From contig JAZDLA010000013.1 of NCBI GenBank assembly GCA_043802425.1, positions 1 to 50,014 on the forward strand: a DNA stretch of 50,014 bases. The letters run 5' to 3'. Positions 25,224-33,951 of the stretch are shown here, piece after piece (within the stretch, counting starts at the first letter, position 1; each line of letters opens with the position of its first letter). The notes under the pieces were generated by a model. It saw only the letters and a program-made list of their open reading frames with translations. It searched no databases and was not told the origin of the DNA. A program made the translations under genes and the position numbers. The DNA is from JAGUYA01 sp043802425. Lineage in GTDB: Bacteria > Omnitrophota > Gorgyraeia > Gygaellales > Profunditerraquicolaceae.

Positions 25224-25856
25224 ATGGATCTCTATAAAATGGGTTTGTGGCAGGTATTTTTTGCGGGCGGGCCGGTAATGTGGCCGATACTTTTATGCTC
25301 TATCTTTGCCTTGGCTATAATCTTAGAAAAGATTTGGCATCTGCATAAGATAAAGATAGATGCGCAGGAATTACTAGGCAGTGTTTTGGAGAAGATGAAA
25401 CAGCACCAGGTGAAGGAGGCGTTGGAAATTTGCGATAACACCAAGAGCCCGATCTCCCATATACTAAAGGCCGGGATTTTAAAATATGACCGCCCCAGAC
25501 CACAGATCAAAGAGGCGATAGAAGACGCGTCTTTATACGAGATACCGCGGCTGGAGAAGAATCTCTCGATGCTGGCTACCATAGCGCACATATCCCCGCT
25601 TTTAGGCCTTTTGGGGACAGTTACAGGAATGGTCAGGTGTTTCCAGACGATCCAGGCCAAGGCTACAGCCTTTCATCCTGTTTCTCCCGGCGATTTGGCA
25701 GGCGGGATCTGGGAAGCGCTACTCACCACAGTGGCAGGTTTAATTGTGGCGATACCCACATTCATTGCCTATAATTATCTGGTAAATCGCATAAATAATT
25801 TTATTTTGGAGATGGAGAAGGCTTCGACGGAATTAGTTAACTTCCTTACTGAATAA
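25224..25856 (+). CDS. MotA/TolQ/ExbB proton channel family protein
   Basis: An inner-membrane subunit that, with its TolR/ExbD partner, converts the proton gradient into force across the periplasm. The 210-aa protein has TM1 at about 14-33, a cytoplasmic loop, and a conserved core at about 125-190 with PLLGLLGTVTGMVRCFQ and a long TM segment LLTTVAGLIVAIPTFIAYNYL containing the conserved Thr. The family cannot be split into TolQ or ExbB by eye. A perfect AAAGGAGGAATAA site precedes the ATG. It sits 15 bp after the TPR gene and 10 bp before its partner. Confidence 0.93.
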   Translation: MDLYKMGLWQVFFAGGPVMWPILLCSIFALAIILEKIWHLHKIKIDAQELLGSVLEKMKQHQVKEALEICDNTKSPISHILKAGILKYDRPRPQIKEAIEDASLYEIPRLEKNLSMLATIAHISPLLGLLGTVTGMVRCFQTIQAKATAFHPVSPGDLAGGIWEALLTTVAGLIVAIPTFIAYNYLVNRINNFILEMEKASTELVNFLTE

Positions 25857-25866
25857 GGAGGGCTAG

Positions 25867-26268
25867 ATGCATTTCAAGCGCCATATAGAATTAGAGCACG
25901 GGCTTAGACAAATAGATATCGCGCCTTTGATAGACATAGTTTTTCAACTCCTGATATTTTTTATGCTTACTTCCAGTTTTGTGATGCAACCAGGCATAAA
26001 GGTGAATTTACCCAGGGCGGTAACTAGCGAAGTAGTTAAATACGAAAATACAGAAATATTGATCTCTAGCGAAAATGTCGTCTACTTAAACGGCAATGTG
26101 GTCAACACGCAGGAATTAAAGACGCTGCTTAAACAGGTGGCGAAAATGAAACAGGGGATTCTGATCAAGGCGGATAGACGTGCGTCTTTGGGCCGGATTG
26201 TAGAGATTTGGGATATGTGCAGGGATTTTGGCGTAACGCAAATCAATATTGCCACGAATCAGGAATGA
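25867..26268 (+). CDS. Biopolymer transport protein ExbD/TolR family
   Basis: The partner of the preceding channel protein, 133 aa. A short cytoplasmic N-terminus leads into one TM helix, IAPLIDIVFQLLIFFMLTSSF (about 17-38), whose conserved Asp is the proton-carrying residue. The periplasmic domain has the family pattern ending in VEIWDMCRDFGVTQINIAT. The GGAGGG site is just upstream of the ATG. The stop overlaps the next gene (ATGA). Confidence 0.93.
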   Translation: MHFKRHIELEHGLRQIDIAPLIDIVFQLLIFFMLTSSFVMQPGIKVNLPRAVTSEVVKYENTEILISSENVVYLNGNVVNTQELKTLLKQVAKMKQGILIKADRRASLGRIVEIWDMCRDFGVTQINIATNQE

Positions 26269-26894
26269 CGAATTATTTTTTTAAGCGGACCATAGCGATA
26301 TCTCTTTTAGGCCATATTACTTTATTTAGCCTGTTTAGTTTTTCTTTCGGGCCTAAGATACCCGAAGGAAATTTTACGGATATTTCTTTCCGCGGAGCGA
26401 TCCTGCGCGTATCGGATTTAACGGATAACCGGAATTTTAGGCCAAGTTATAATACGGTAACTATTAAAAGGCCCGAAGCGCTGATACTAGATAAGATAGA
26501 CCGCGAGTCTTTCTTAGACGTCAGGGAGTATATAAAACCAGCGGCAATTTTACCGATAGCCGAAGACAGAATAGTCTTTGCCAAAAAATTAAATCCAAGA
26601 TTGCCTCCAGCTGCGATAAAAGAGCCGACAATAATATTTTATCCAAAACTACCCTATAATTTTTCTCTTTATTTCAAGGACAGGCAGATAGCGCACATAG
26701 AACTTGAGTTTCAGGTAATTTCTACCGGCAGGAAGAGTTCTATATTGATTAAAAGGAAGATCTCCTCAGGTAATCTAGAAGCGGACCTTTTAAGTCTGCG
26801 CTATATCAACCATTACCTTTCTATAGAGCAAGCGGCATTTCCTCCCGATAAATGGCAGACGGTGAAAATAGACCTCTCCGCCTTAAATGATTAG
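26265..26894 (+). CDS. Membrane-anchored protein in TonB/TolA position
   Basis: A 209-aa protein beginning MTNYFFKRTIAISLLGH. One N-terminal TM helix (about 7-28) is followed by a periplasmic region of about 180 aa with a Lys/Pro-containing middle and a C-terminal domain rich in beta-type sequence (YNFSLYFKDRQIAHIELEFQ). Placement after the TolQ and TolR-like genes suggests the energy-transducing third component, but the TonB C-terminal YP motif is not visible. The same frame is open back to 26208, but the ATG that overlaps the upstream stop by four bases is the natural start. Confidence 0.65.
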   Translation: MTNYFFKRTIAISLLGHITLFSLFSFSFGPKIPEGNFTDISFRGAILRVSDLTDNRNFRPSYNTVTIKRPEALILDKIDRESFLDVREYIKPAAILPIAEDRIVFAKKLNPRLPPAAIKEPTIIFYPKLPYNFSLYFKDRQIAHIELEFQVISTGRKSSILIKRKISSGNLEADLLSLRYINHYLSIEQAAFPPDKWQTVKIDLSALND

Positions 26895-27114
26895 CATCGA
26901 TTTTTCTTTAGCCGTGTCGCTATATATTTTTCTCGCCTTGGGTAGCATATTGCTTATTTGGCTATTCAGTAAAAAACAAAAGAATAAAAATTTATCTTTG
27001 GACAAGAAATTTATCTGGTTTTGTTCTGTGTGCGCGTATACTTATGTCAGCACCAAGGAAGACTTAATTTCAACTTGCCCCCGTTGCGGTAGTTATAATA
27101 AAAAAAATGATTGA
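26887..27114 (+). CDS. Small membrane protein with a zinc ribbon
   Basis: A 75-aa protein with one TM helix (about 7-27), a Lys-rich stop-transfer segment and a C-terminal zinc ribbon of CSVC (about 46-49) and CPRC (about 64-67). It overlaps the preceding gene by 8 bases, so it belongs to the same operon. The function is unknown. The topology (positive residues after the helix) puts the ribbon in the cytoplasm. Confidence 0.7.
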   Translation: MISIDFSLAVSLYIFLALGSILLIWLFSKKQKNKNLSLDKKFIWFCSVCAYTYVSTKEDLISTCPRCGSYNKKND

Positions 27115-27138
27115 CATCGACCTTTTTTGATTTAAAAT
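27111..27138 (+). promoter_or_regulatory. Sigma-70 promoter before the winged-helix gene
   Basis: TTGACA (27111-27116), a 16-bp spacer and TAAAAT (27133-27138). The -35 box overlaps the end of the preceding gene. A GAGGT site follows before the ATG at 27158. Confidence 0.65.
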
Positions 27139-27157
27139 AAGGGAAAAGAGGTATAAA

Positions 27158-27364
27158 ATGATTACCGAAATAGGAATAGTTGCAGGAGATATTTGGTATT
27201 ATCTTGACCAGTGCAAAGAAGTAACCCTTTCTGATTTGATCAAAGGCATTGATAAGCCCAAAGATAACATATTAATGAGTTTAGGCTGGCTTGCCCGCGA
27301 AGGCCATGTGTTGGTGCAGCAATTAGGCAGCGATTATAAGGTCAGTTTAAATAAACAGGTTTAG
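27158..27364 (+). CDS. Winged helix-turn-helix protein, DUF2582-like
   Basis: A 68-aa protein covering a single winged-helix domain: IGIVAGDIWYYLDQCKEVTLSDLIKGI, then the likely recognition helix KDNILMSLGWLAREGHVLV and a wing ending DYKVSLN. Length and pattern match the small PF10771/DUF2582 family, whose role is not established. It lies directly before a pilin-like gene and after a promoter of its own, so it may regulate the pilus genes, though that is inference. Confidence 0.75.
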   Translation: MITEIGIVAGDIWYYLDQCKEVTLSDLIKGIDKPKDNILMSLGWLAREGHVLVQQLGSDYKVSLNKQV

Positions 27365-27372
27365 GAGCGCAT

Positions 27373-27714
27373 ATGCGCAATAAGGGAGTAGTATTAATTA
27401 TTGTTTTAGCTACGATTTTAATAGCGGCAATCTTAGCTAACATTATTTTGGGTTTTATTTTGAGCCATTACCGCTTTACCTATCATCAGACAAGTCGTCT
27501 CCAGGCTTATTATACTTCTTTAGCGGGGATGAATCTGGCCCAAGACAAATTAAGGACAGGGGCATGGACAACCGGTACGTACACGTTATGCAGTTCCGGT
27601 TGCACGGTTAACGACCCCGATATTAAAAAAACAGTGACTATTACCATTAGCGACCCTGCTGCTAACGGCTTGCGTACGCTCGCTCTTAAGACTACCTATA
27701 CTTACACACCTTAA
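27373..27714 (+). CDS. PilX/GspK-like pseudopilin
   Basis: A 113-aa protein with an N-terminal class III-like segment: MRNKG, then VVLIIVLATILIAAILANIILGFIL. Gly at -1 fits prepilin peptidase, but the +5 residue is Ile where most pilins have Glu, as in GspK-type tip pseudopilins. ASLAGMNLAQDKL-like sequence (YYTSLAGMNLAQDKL) after the helix is typical of PilX/GspK. A disulfide pair is possible (CSSGC). GGAGCG lies a few bases before the ATG. Confidence 0.75.
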   Translation: MRNKGVVLIIVLATILIAAILANIILGFILSHYRFTYHQTSRLQAYYTSLAGMNLAQDKLRTGAWTTGTYTLCSSGCTVNDPDIKKTVTITISDPAANGLRTLALKTTYTYTP

Positions 27715-27924
27715 GCCCACCATTTTTTTAAACCCAGGACAGAGTAATAATAAGTAAATCTATTATAATCCAGGTAAATAACGAATCAATTTTCCTATCA
27801 CAAATTCCTCTTAAGATTATAATCTAAGTAAATCTAAGTAAATAAATGATGAAGTTGATTAGCTTAAATTTACCTTTGAATCTATAATATAAGTATGTAT
27901 AAGTAAGTATAGATAAAAAAACAC
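27715..27924. repeat. AT-rich spacer with direct repeats and a palindrome
   Basis: About 210 bases without a gene. It contains AATCTAAGTA twice in tandem (27821-27840), related TAAGTAAATC (27751-27760) and TAAGTA variants near 27890-27908, plus the perfect palindrome GATTATAATC (27815-27824). It lies directly upstream of the promoter of an excisionase-type HTH gene. Such repeats could be operators, but no binding site is proven. Confidence 0.6.
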
Positions 27925-27953
27925 TTGACAAAAGTAATATTTTATGTTCTAAT
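27925..27953 (+). promoter_or_regulatory. Sigma-70 promoter of the pilus assembly operon
   Basis: Consensus TTGACA (27925-27930), a 17-bp spacer and TCTAAT (27948-27953). The leader is about 32 nt and includes GAAAGG before the HTH gene at 27992. Confidence 0.7.
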
Positions 27954-27991
27954 TAAAACAATTATTATATATAGATAGAAAGGTAAGCGAT

Positions 27992-28186
27992 ATGTCTAGA
28001 TTAATGGACATCGATGAACTAGCGGAGTATCTACGGCTAAAAAGACAAACCCTCTATAACTGGTTACATCAAAGAAAGATTTCCGGAATTAAAGTAGGCG
28101 GGGTATGGAGATTTGACCGCCGCGATATAGATTCCTGGCTGAAGAGCAGAAAGCGCTTATCTAAGCCCCCGGGAGAAAATATATGA
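27992..28186 (+). CDS. Excisionase-type helix-turn-helix protein
   Basis: A 64-aa protein that is one HTH_17/MerR-like DNA-binding domain: MDIDELAEYLRLKRQTLYNWLHQRKISGIKVGGVWRFDRRDIDSWLKSR, split here by family logic into a helix-turn-helix (about 7-25) and a wing (about 31-42). Similar domains appear in phage excisionases and many stand-alone regulators. No integrase is nearby. Its end overlaps pilM by ATGA and it is first in the operon, so autoregulation of pilus expression is a reasonable guess. Confidence 0.85.
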   Translation: MSRLMDIDELAEYLRLKRQTLYNWLHQRKISGIKVGGVWRFDRRDIDSWLKSRKRLSKPPGENI

Positions 28187-29730
28187 ATACGTTAGGCATA
28201 TATTTTGGTCCGCAAATAATTAGCGTTGTCGAAACTAAGAATAATTTCCTAATAAAAAATACCCAGATTGCTTCTTCTTTGATTTCGCCAGCGAACCCAT
28301 CAGAAGAAAAGGTCCCTGAAGAGATAAAATTAGTCACCCTGCTTAAAGATGAATTAACGAAAAACGCAATTGAAGCCAAAGAAGCCGTGGTTAGTCTTTC
28401 GGGTAAGGATTTAATTATTCGTACCTTCGAAATCCCCATTATACCGCATAGCGAGATATATAGCGCCGTAAATTTTGAGGTAAAAAAATATATTCCCTTT
28501 AAGACCACAGATTTAATTGCGGACTGTCAGTGGCAATTCGATAGGACTATCCGAAAGACCCGCATCTTATATGTAGGTATCAAGAAAGATTCCCTAAATA
28601 AGTATATCGCTGTCTTTAAACAATTAGGCATTAAAGTAATCTCTATAGAATACTCAGCTTTTAGTATGCTGAGATTACTAAATCTAGCCGGCGTCAAGGA
28701 AAAAAAGATTATTGCCATGGTGAATATCGAAGCGGGTAAAGACGATGAGGCCAACTTTGTAGTCCTGGAGAATGGTTTCCCTTTATTCAGCCGTGATATA
28801 ACCTTTACGGGCGGATACGATGAGGCTGAGAAGACCGAAGAAGGCCAACCCGGCGTATTTTCAGGAAAATTAAAAAGGGAAATTCAGATATCCCTGGATT
28901 ATTACGAGCGTAAATTTCCGGGTAAGAGCATCAGCAAGATATTCTTTGTTACTAACCCTGGCTATCACGCCGATTTAGAAGGGTTTTTTAAAGAGTCAAA
29001 TTTAGCAGTTAAATTTATCGATGTTACCCTGTTTACGGGTAAGCCCGTTCCTTTTTCTTTAGCCTTTGCGAAAGGCTATAGCAGCTCTTTGTATAAGGTT
29101 AAGACAGAGCTAAAGATCAATCTGGTATCGGCAAAGGAAAGGACGGAAAAAAAAGTAATTGCTGAAAAGAAAGGGCTGGCCGCTATAGTTGCATTATTCA
29201 GGGCAAATACCCAGTTGATTGCGGCGGGCCTTTTCATCTGTCTTGCTACATTCTTTTTTGGCATGTATCGAACCTTACCTGTACAAAAAGACCTGGAAAA
29301 GACAATAATCATGCGGCCGCCTATTTCTACTGTTTCGGCAGACCGTAGTTACGCCGATCTGGCGGCTGTTAATTCTAATTATAAGCTAAAAATAGAGACC
29401 ATGGGTAGTGTTGTTAATAAACGGGAATACCTGACTCCGTTGCTTGATGTCCTTCCCCGTTTGATACCGCAGGGTATGTGGTTAACTAAGTTATCTTTTA
29501 GCGAAGAAAAAGAAAAAATAGACCTTGTCTTAAAAGGTACCGTTTATATGGAGAACAGGAATAAAGAATTAGGCTCAATTAACGCCCTGATTACAGATCT
29601 AAAACGAAATAATACCTTTTACCTGTATTTTAAAGAGATAAACCTTGTTTCTACCGAGATTGAAAAGATTAAAGGGGTAGACGTAACTAATTTTGTAATT
29701 TCCTGTCAGGGCGCAAGAGAGGCCAAGTGA
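28183..29730 (+). CDS. PilM-PilN fusion, GspL-like pilus assembly protein
   Basis: A 515-aa inner-membrane assembly-platform protein. Residues 1 to about 295 form the actin-like PilM domain (LGIYFGPQIISVVE at the start, VVSLSGKDLIIRTFEIP, FEVKKYIPF, MVNIEAGKDDEANFVVLENG). A PilN-type INLVSAKERTEKK (about 312-324) follows, then a TM helix (about 343-362) and a periplasmic PilN-like domain with LLDVLPRLIPQGMWLTKLSF. PilM and PilN are normally separate genes; their fusion reproduces the GspL architecture of type II secretion. The start overlaps the HTH gene. Confidence 0.88.
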   Translation: MNTLGIYFGPQIISVVETKNNFLIKNTQIASSLISPANPSEEKVPEEIKLVTLLKDELTKNAIEAKEAVVSLSGKDLIIRTFEIPIIPHSEIYSAVNFEVKKYIPFKTTDLIADCQWQFDRTIRKTRILYVGIKKDSLNKYIAVFKQLGIKVISIEYSAFSMLRLLNLAGVKEKKIIAMVNIEAGKDDEANFVVLENGFPLFSRDITFTGGYDEAEKTEEGQPGVFSGKLKREIQISLDYYERKFPGKSISKIFFVTNPGYHADLEGFFKESNLAVKFIDVTLFTGKPVPFSLAFAKGYSSSLYKVKTELKINLVSAKERTEKKVIAEKKGLAAIVALFRANTQLIAAGLFICLATFFFGMYRTLPVQKDLEKTIIMRPPISTVSADRSYADLAAVNSNYKLKIETMGSVVNKREYLTPLLDVLPRLIPQGMWLTKLSFSEEKEKIDLVLKGTVYMENRNKELGSINALITDLKRNNTFYLYFKEINLVSTEIEKIKGVDVTNFVISCQGAREAK

Positions 29731-29740
29731 GAGCATAAAG

Positions 29741-30274
29741 ATGAACTATTCGCGCGAAGAATTAGTCAGTTTAATCAACGAAAATAAAGAAAAAATTATA
29801 AGCATGGTAGTAATTATAGCTGCGCTGATTATTGCCGTCAGTATTTATAAAGACCAATCGCGGAAGCTCCAATTACTGAATACAGAGAGGGACATAGAAA
29901 TAAAAAAGAATATAGTACTAAACGATATTAAGCAGTCAGAGAAGAAGATTGAATTCTACAAGAATCTCCTCAGCGAAAAAGCCCCATCCGCGATTACCAG
30001 TAAAATTAAGGATATTGCCATGGATGCCAGTATAAATATTATTTCAATCCAGTCGGGCTCAGGAGAACAAAAGCCCCTCTATACCGAGTATCCCTTTGTG
30101 TTAACTATAGGTGCACAAAGTTACCACGCCATAGGGAATTTTATCAGTAAAATAGAAAATTATTCTGACCTATATTCTGTACATACGGTAAGCATAGTAT
30201 CTTCGGGGGAAAGCCAAGCATCGGATAAGTTGATCGTTGATCTGACGTTAACGGTAATTGCATTTACGGGTTAA
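29741..30274 (+). CDS. pilO: PilO/GspM-like assembly protein
   Basis: A 177-aa bitopic inner-membrane protein. The TM helix is at about 19-37 (ISMVVIIAALIIAVSIY), then a coiled-coil-like stretch (about 45-80) and a ferredoxin-like periplasmic domain (about 100-177). It forms the periplasmic frame with the PilN part of the preceding protein. Identification rests on size, topology, weak sequence match and position before PilP and the secretin. It starts 10 bp after the fusion gene. Confidence 0.8.
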   Translation: MNYSREELVSLINENKEKIISMVVIIAALIIAVSIYKDQSRKLQLLNTERDIEIKKNIVLNDIKQSEKKIEFYKNLLSEKAPSAITSKIKDIAMDASINIISIQSGSGEQKPLYTEYPFVLTIGAQSYHAIGNFISKIENYSDLYSVHTVSIVSSGESQASDKLIVDLTLTVIAFTG

Positions 30275-30276
30275 GA

Positions 30277-30714
30277 ATGACAAGGCCGAAGAAAGGAAAA
30301 ATAATCGCTCTGTTTATTAGCATATTTATCTTTTTTCCCGTTAGGCAAACCCAATCTTTAGAGACAGTGGCGGAACCTAAAAAGATAGAATATAGCGCGG
30401 GAGACTTAAAAGACCCCTTTCAAGAAGAGCATATAGGAGTAGTAGTAGAGGAGCAAGTGCTTGAGGCAGGACCGTTACCCTCCGTGACTATCCAGGGGAT
30501 AGTCTGGGGAGGTACTCTTGCACAGGCAATTATCAATGATAAAGTGGTAAAAGTAGGCGATACTATAGAAGGAATGCAGCTTTTAGAGATCAATAGGGAA
30601 GGCATAATCGTATTATATGCAGGCACAAGACGTAATTTATCTGCGCCTTCGGTAATCCAAATGGGAAGTATTAATAAGAAATCAGAAGGAGGGACTGATG
30701 AAGATGAATATTAG
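30277..30714 (+). CDS. PilP/GspC-like protein
   Basis: A 145-aa protein with an N-terminal signal or anchor segment (IIALFISIFIFFPVRQTQS), a linker with KDPFQEE, and a small beta domain SVTIQGIVWGGTLAQAIINDKVVKVGDTIEGMQ (about 68-100), split by the HR/PilP pattern. The domain links the inner-membrane complex to the secretin. No lipobox Cys is present, so unlike typical PilP it is not an obvious lipoprotein and more closely resembles GspC. It begins two bases after the PilO stop and overlaps the secretin gene by 17 bases. Confidence 0.78.
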   Translation: MTRPKKGKIIALFISIFIFFPVRQTQSLETVAEPKKIEYSAGDLKDPFQEEHIGVVVEEQVLEAGPLPSVTIQGIVWGGTLAQAIINDKVVKVGDTIEGMQLLEINREGIIVLYAGTRRNLSAPSVIQMGSINKKSEGGTDEDEY

Positions 30715-32215
30715 GTTATTCGTATTGTTTCTTGCCCTTTGTTTATTGCCGCTAAGATTAAATGCCGCGGAAGATATGTATTTTCCCGATCCCGACGTAA
30801 CTATATCCATGGATTTTCAGGATGCCGGCCTGAAAGATATATTAAAAATATTATCTATCCAGTCGGGGATGAATTTCATTGCTTCTGAGGGGGTGCAGGA
30901 AAGGAAGATGACCCTCTTTTTCGATAAGGTGCCTCTGGAGGAGGCAATGGATAAGTTATTCAAGGCAAATAATCTTTCTTATGACTTAGATGCCGATTCA
31001 AGTATTTTCATTGTTAAGGACTGGGGTAAGCCTGAAATAGAGAAGATAACCAAAGTCTTTTACCTTAAACACGCCTCGGTTTCCTCCTCTTCCTTGAAAG
31101 AAGAGATGTCTAGCCAGCTATCCTCTGGCTCTGCCAGCGCAAGCGATTCCTCGTCTTCCTCAGGAGGGTCTTCCTCAGGAGGAAAGTGGAAAGCCGAAGA
31201 AAATGCGGGTATCACAGAGGCAGTAAAGAAGAATCTTTCTTCGCAAGGTTATGTCGTCGAAGACTTCCGTACAAATAGCTTAATTGTTACAGATATACCC
31301 AGCCGCATGCCCATTATTGAAAGATTGATTGCTTCTCTGGATATGCCTGTGCCTCAGGTGTTACTGGAAGTAGAGATGTTAGATGTGAGTAAAAATGTAG
31401 TGGATCAGTTGGGGTTTGATTTTAACAGTAATCCTTTTACGATGATTATTAAAGGTGGTTCGGGAAACGAATTTTTTATCGGTGACCTGACCAGGAAAGG
31501 CTTGGATCTCGCTGATATTAGTACGGCAGGCCATATGCTTCTTGGCCGTACTTACGCTCAACTCTTAGATTTTTTAAGTACCCGCACGGATACGAAATAT
31601 TTAGCCAGGCCGCGGCTTTTGACTTTGAATAACGAAACAGCAGAGATAAAAATTACTACCCAGGAATCCGTAGGCGTTACTACCACTACAGAAGCTACCA
31701 GTGGTACCACTTCCGCCGAAGCCGAGCGTGCCGAAACAGGCGTATTCTTAAGAGTCACTCCCCAGATTAATATGGATACCGGAGAGGTTACTATGTTTAT
31801 TTATCCCCAGGTAAGCGAAGCCACGGCAGGTAACACCTTAACCAGCGGTGGACAGACCTATAGATATAGAGACCCGGAAGTGCGCAGTACCAAAGCTGTG
31901 GTCAGGGTAAAAGACAATGAGACTGTAATCGTAGGCGGTCTCATCCGTAATGAATTCAGTCAGGATGTCAAAAAAATCCCTATACTGGGAGATATACCTA
32001 TATTGGGAGCTGTATTCAGGCATAAAAATAAGACTAAAGACAAGGAACGCGAATTACTCGTATTTATCACCCCGCACATCATAAAAGATACGGGCACAGG
32101 GTTTGTTACTGCAAAAAAGGGTAGACTCCCTACGAGGGAACAGAATATGGGTTCAATCTTAGACCGGCAGATGGCCGTGAAGTCAAGCCTGGATAGCTTT
32201 AATAGAGTTAAATAA
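30698..32215 (+). CDS. Secretin, PilQ/GspD family
   Basis: The outer-membrane channel of the pilus or secretion system, 505 aa. It has a signal peptide to about residue 24 (LPLRLNA then AED), an STN/N0 domain (ISMDFQDAGLKDILKILS, about 35-105) and a Ser/Gly-rich linker (about 145-165) inside an N1-type domain. An N-domain with TDIPSRMPIIERLIASLDMP follows. The secretin core (about 215-470) carries the signature IPILGDIPILGAVFRHK and FITPHII. A GGAGGG site precedes the ATG inside the end of the PilP-like gene. It is shorter than most GspD proteins, with fewer N-domains. Confidence 0.92.
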   Translation: MKMNIRLFVLFLALCLLPLRLNAAEDMYFPDPDVTISMDFQDAGLKDILKILSIQSGMNFIASEGVQERKMTLFFDKVPLEEAMDKLFKANNLSYDLDADSSIFIVKDWGKPEIEKITKVFYLKHASVSSSSLKEEMSSQLSSGSASASDSSSSSGGSSSGGKWKAEENAGITEAVKKNLSSQGYVVEDFRTNSLIVTDIPSRMPIIERLIASLDMPVPQVLLEVEMLDVSKNVVDQLGFDFNSNPFTMIIKGGSGNEFFIGDLTRKGLDLADISTAGHMLLGRTYAQLLDFLSTRTDTKYLARPRLLTLNNETAEIKITTQESVGVTTTTEATSGTTSAEAERAETGVFLRVTPQINMDTGEVTMFIYPQVSEATAGNTLTSGGQTYRYRDPEVRSTKAVVRVKDNETVIVGGLIRNEFSQDVKKIPILGDIPILGAVFRHKNKTKDKERELLVFITPHIIKDTGTGFVTAKKGRLPTREQNMGSILDRQMAVKSSLDSFNRVK

Positions 32216-32235
32216 ATTATTCACTTAAAAAAGCC

Positions 32236-33951
32236 ATGTCCCCTAGAGAAAAATACTTAAGATTAGGCGAACTTCTCCTTAAGGAAGGTACTATCACCCA
32301 GGCGCAGTTAGAGAAGGCGATCAGCGTACAGAGGCAGGAAGGCGGTCGTTTAGGTGAAATATTGGTTAAACTGGGGATACTTAAAGAAGATCAGACAGTA
32401 CTGATCTTAAGCAAACAGCTGCACATCCCTTATTACGGTATAGGTAGTAACTTAAATCCCTCAGCCGGACAGGATTTAGAGCAGCTTATACCCAAAGATT
32501 TTGCGCTCAGGAATATGGTGCTTCCTTTATCTCGCACCTTAAGGTCGCTAACCATAGCTATGGCTGACCCGCTGGATCTTATTCTTATTGATAATTTAAG
32601 AAAATTGACGGATTGCGAAATTAATCCCGTAATCGCGGCCAGGTCTGATATTACCAAGGGGATTGAAGGTTTTTATGGTAAGTCTAAAATGTTCGAAGAA
32701 GCCGTAGAGGCTTCCTATGAGCAGGGCGCTTCTGAATTTGAAACCGTAGAGTTTGCTGATCAGGAATTGAGCCTGGATAAATTGATCGCCCGGGCAGAAG
32801 AGGCGCCTGTGGTGAAGTTAGTAGATTTAATCATCCGTCAGGCTATTGACGAGCGCGCCTCAGATATCCATATTGAGCCTTTTAAAGAGAGGATATCCTT
32901 AAGGTATCGCATTGACGGCAAACTATACGAAATACCCCCGCCTGCCAAGCAATTACATCTGCCGATAATTTCCCGTATAAAGATCTTGAGCAAATTGGAT
33001 ATTGCGGAGAAGCGTCTTCCCCAGGACGGAGCATTCTTGGTAAAAATGGAAGACCGGCCCATAGATATAAGGGTATCTACTATCCCTACGATATACGGCG
33101 AGAAAATAGTAATGAGGATTTTAGACAGGAGCGTCGTAGTTCTAGACTTAAACCGGATGGGTTTTGATTCCAAACAGCTGGGATTAATCCGGCAGGTCAT
33201 ACATTTACCTTACGGCCTCGTGCTCATAACCGGACCTACGGGTAGCGGAAAGACTACTACCTTATACGCGATATTAAGCGAGATAAGAGATCCTACTAAA
33301 AATATCGTTACCGTTGAGGACCCCGTAGAATACAAATTAGACGGCGTTAATCAGGTCCAGGTTAAGCCGGATATAGGGCTTACCTTTGCCAATGCCTTAC
33401 GCAGTTTCTTAAGGCAGGACCCGGATATAATGCTGGTTGGTGAGACCAGGGACCTTGAGACTGCCGAGATTTGTATCCGTTCGGCTTTAACCGGCCACTT
33501 GGTATTTAGCACTTTGCATACCAATGATGCGCCTTCGGCCATAACCCGTCTGATAGATATCGGCATCGAACCTTTTATGGTCGCGCCTTCGATACTCTTA
33601 GTAATTGCCCAGCGCCTTATCCGGAAATTATGCCCTGACTGCAAAGAGGCATATGAACCTGGTCCCGAGCTAACTGCGAAGGTGAAGATCAAAGCAGAGT
33701 TACTCTATAAACCTAAAGGTTGCAGCAAATGCGGTCAACTCGGCTATAAGGGGAGAACCTGTGTGTGCGAAGTCATGACTATAAATGAAGAAGTACGGGA
33801 ATTGATTAGCCAGGGTGCTTCTTTTCAGAAGATAAGAGATGCGGCCAAGAAATCCGGTATGTTTACGATTTATGACTCGGGGATAAAAAAGGCTGAAGAA
33901 GGAGTCACCTCTTTAGAAGAGGCGCTTTCCGTTACCTTAGGGGCAGAATAA
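32236..33951 (+). CDS. Type IV pilus/type II secretion assembly ATPase (PilB/GspE)
   Basis: The hexameric cytoplasmic ATPase that drives pilus extension. The 571-aa protein has an N-terminal MshEN domain (RLGELLLKEGTITQAQLEKA, about 6-150), Walker A GPTGSGKTT (about 333-341), the Asp box VTVEDPVEY, Walker B DIMLVGETRD with the following Glu, and the His box LVFSTLHTNDAPSAI. A tetracysteine zinc site (CPDC near 468, CSKC near 496) is typical of PilB/GspE. The stop and the next start share one base (TAATG), so translation is coupled with the platform protein. Confidence 0.95.
   Translation: MSPREKYLRLGELLLKEGTITQAQLEKAISVQRQEGGRLGEILVKLGILKEDQTVLILSKQLHIPYYGIGSNLNPSAGQDLEQLIPKDFALRNMVLPLSRTLRSLTIAMADPLDLILIDNLRKLTDCEINPVIAARSDITKGIEGFYGKSKMFEEAVEASYEQGASEFETVEFADQELSLDKLIARAEEAPVVKLVDLIIRQAIDERASDIHIEPFKERISLRYRIDGKLYEIPPPAKQLHLPIISRIKILSKLDIAEKRLPQDGAFLVKMEDRPIDIRVSTIPTIYGEKIVMRILDRSVVVLDLNRMGFDSKQLGLIRQVIHLPYGLVLITGPTGSGKTTTLYAILSEIRDPTKNIVTVEDPVEYKLDGVNQVQVKPDIGLTFANALRSFLRQDPDIMLVGETRDLETAEICIRSALTGHLVFSTLHTNDAPSAITRLIDIGIEPFMVAPSILLVIAQRLIRKLCPDCKEAYEPGPELTAKVKIKAELLYKPKGCSKCGQLGYKGRTCVCEVMTINEEVRELISQGASFQKIRDAAKKSGMFTIYDSGIKKAEEGVTSLEEALSVTLGAE

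Noticed and set aside
27992..28186. Excisionase of an integrated element
   Set aside because: No integrase or att-like sites are nearby, and the gene is translationally coupled to pilM, so a regulator is more likely.
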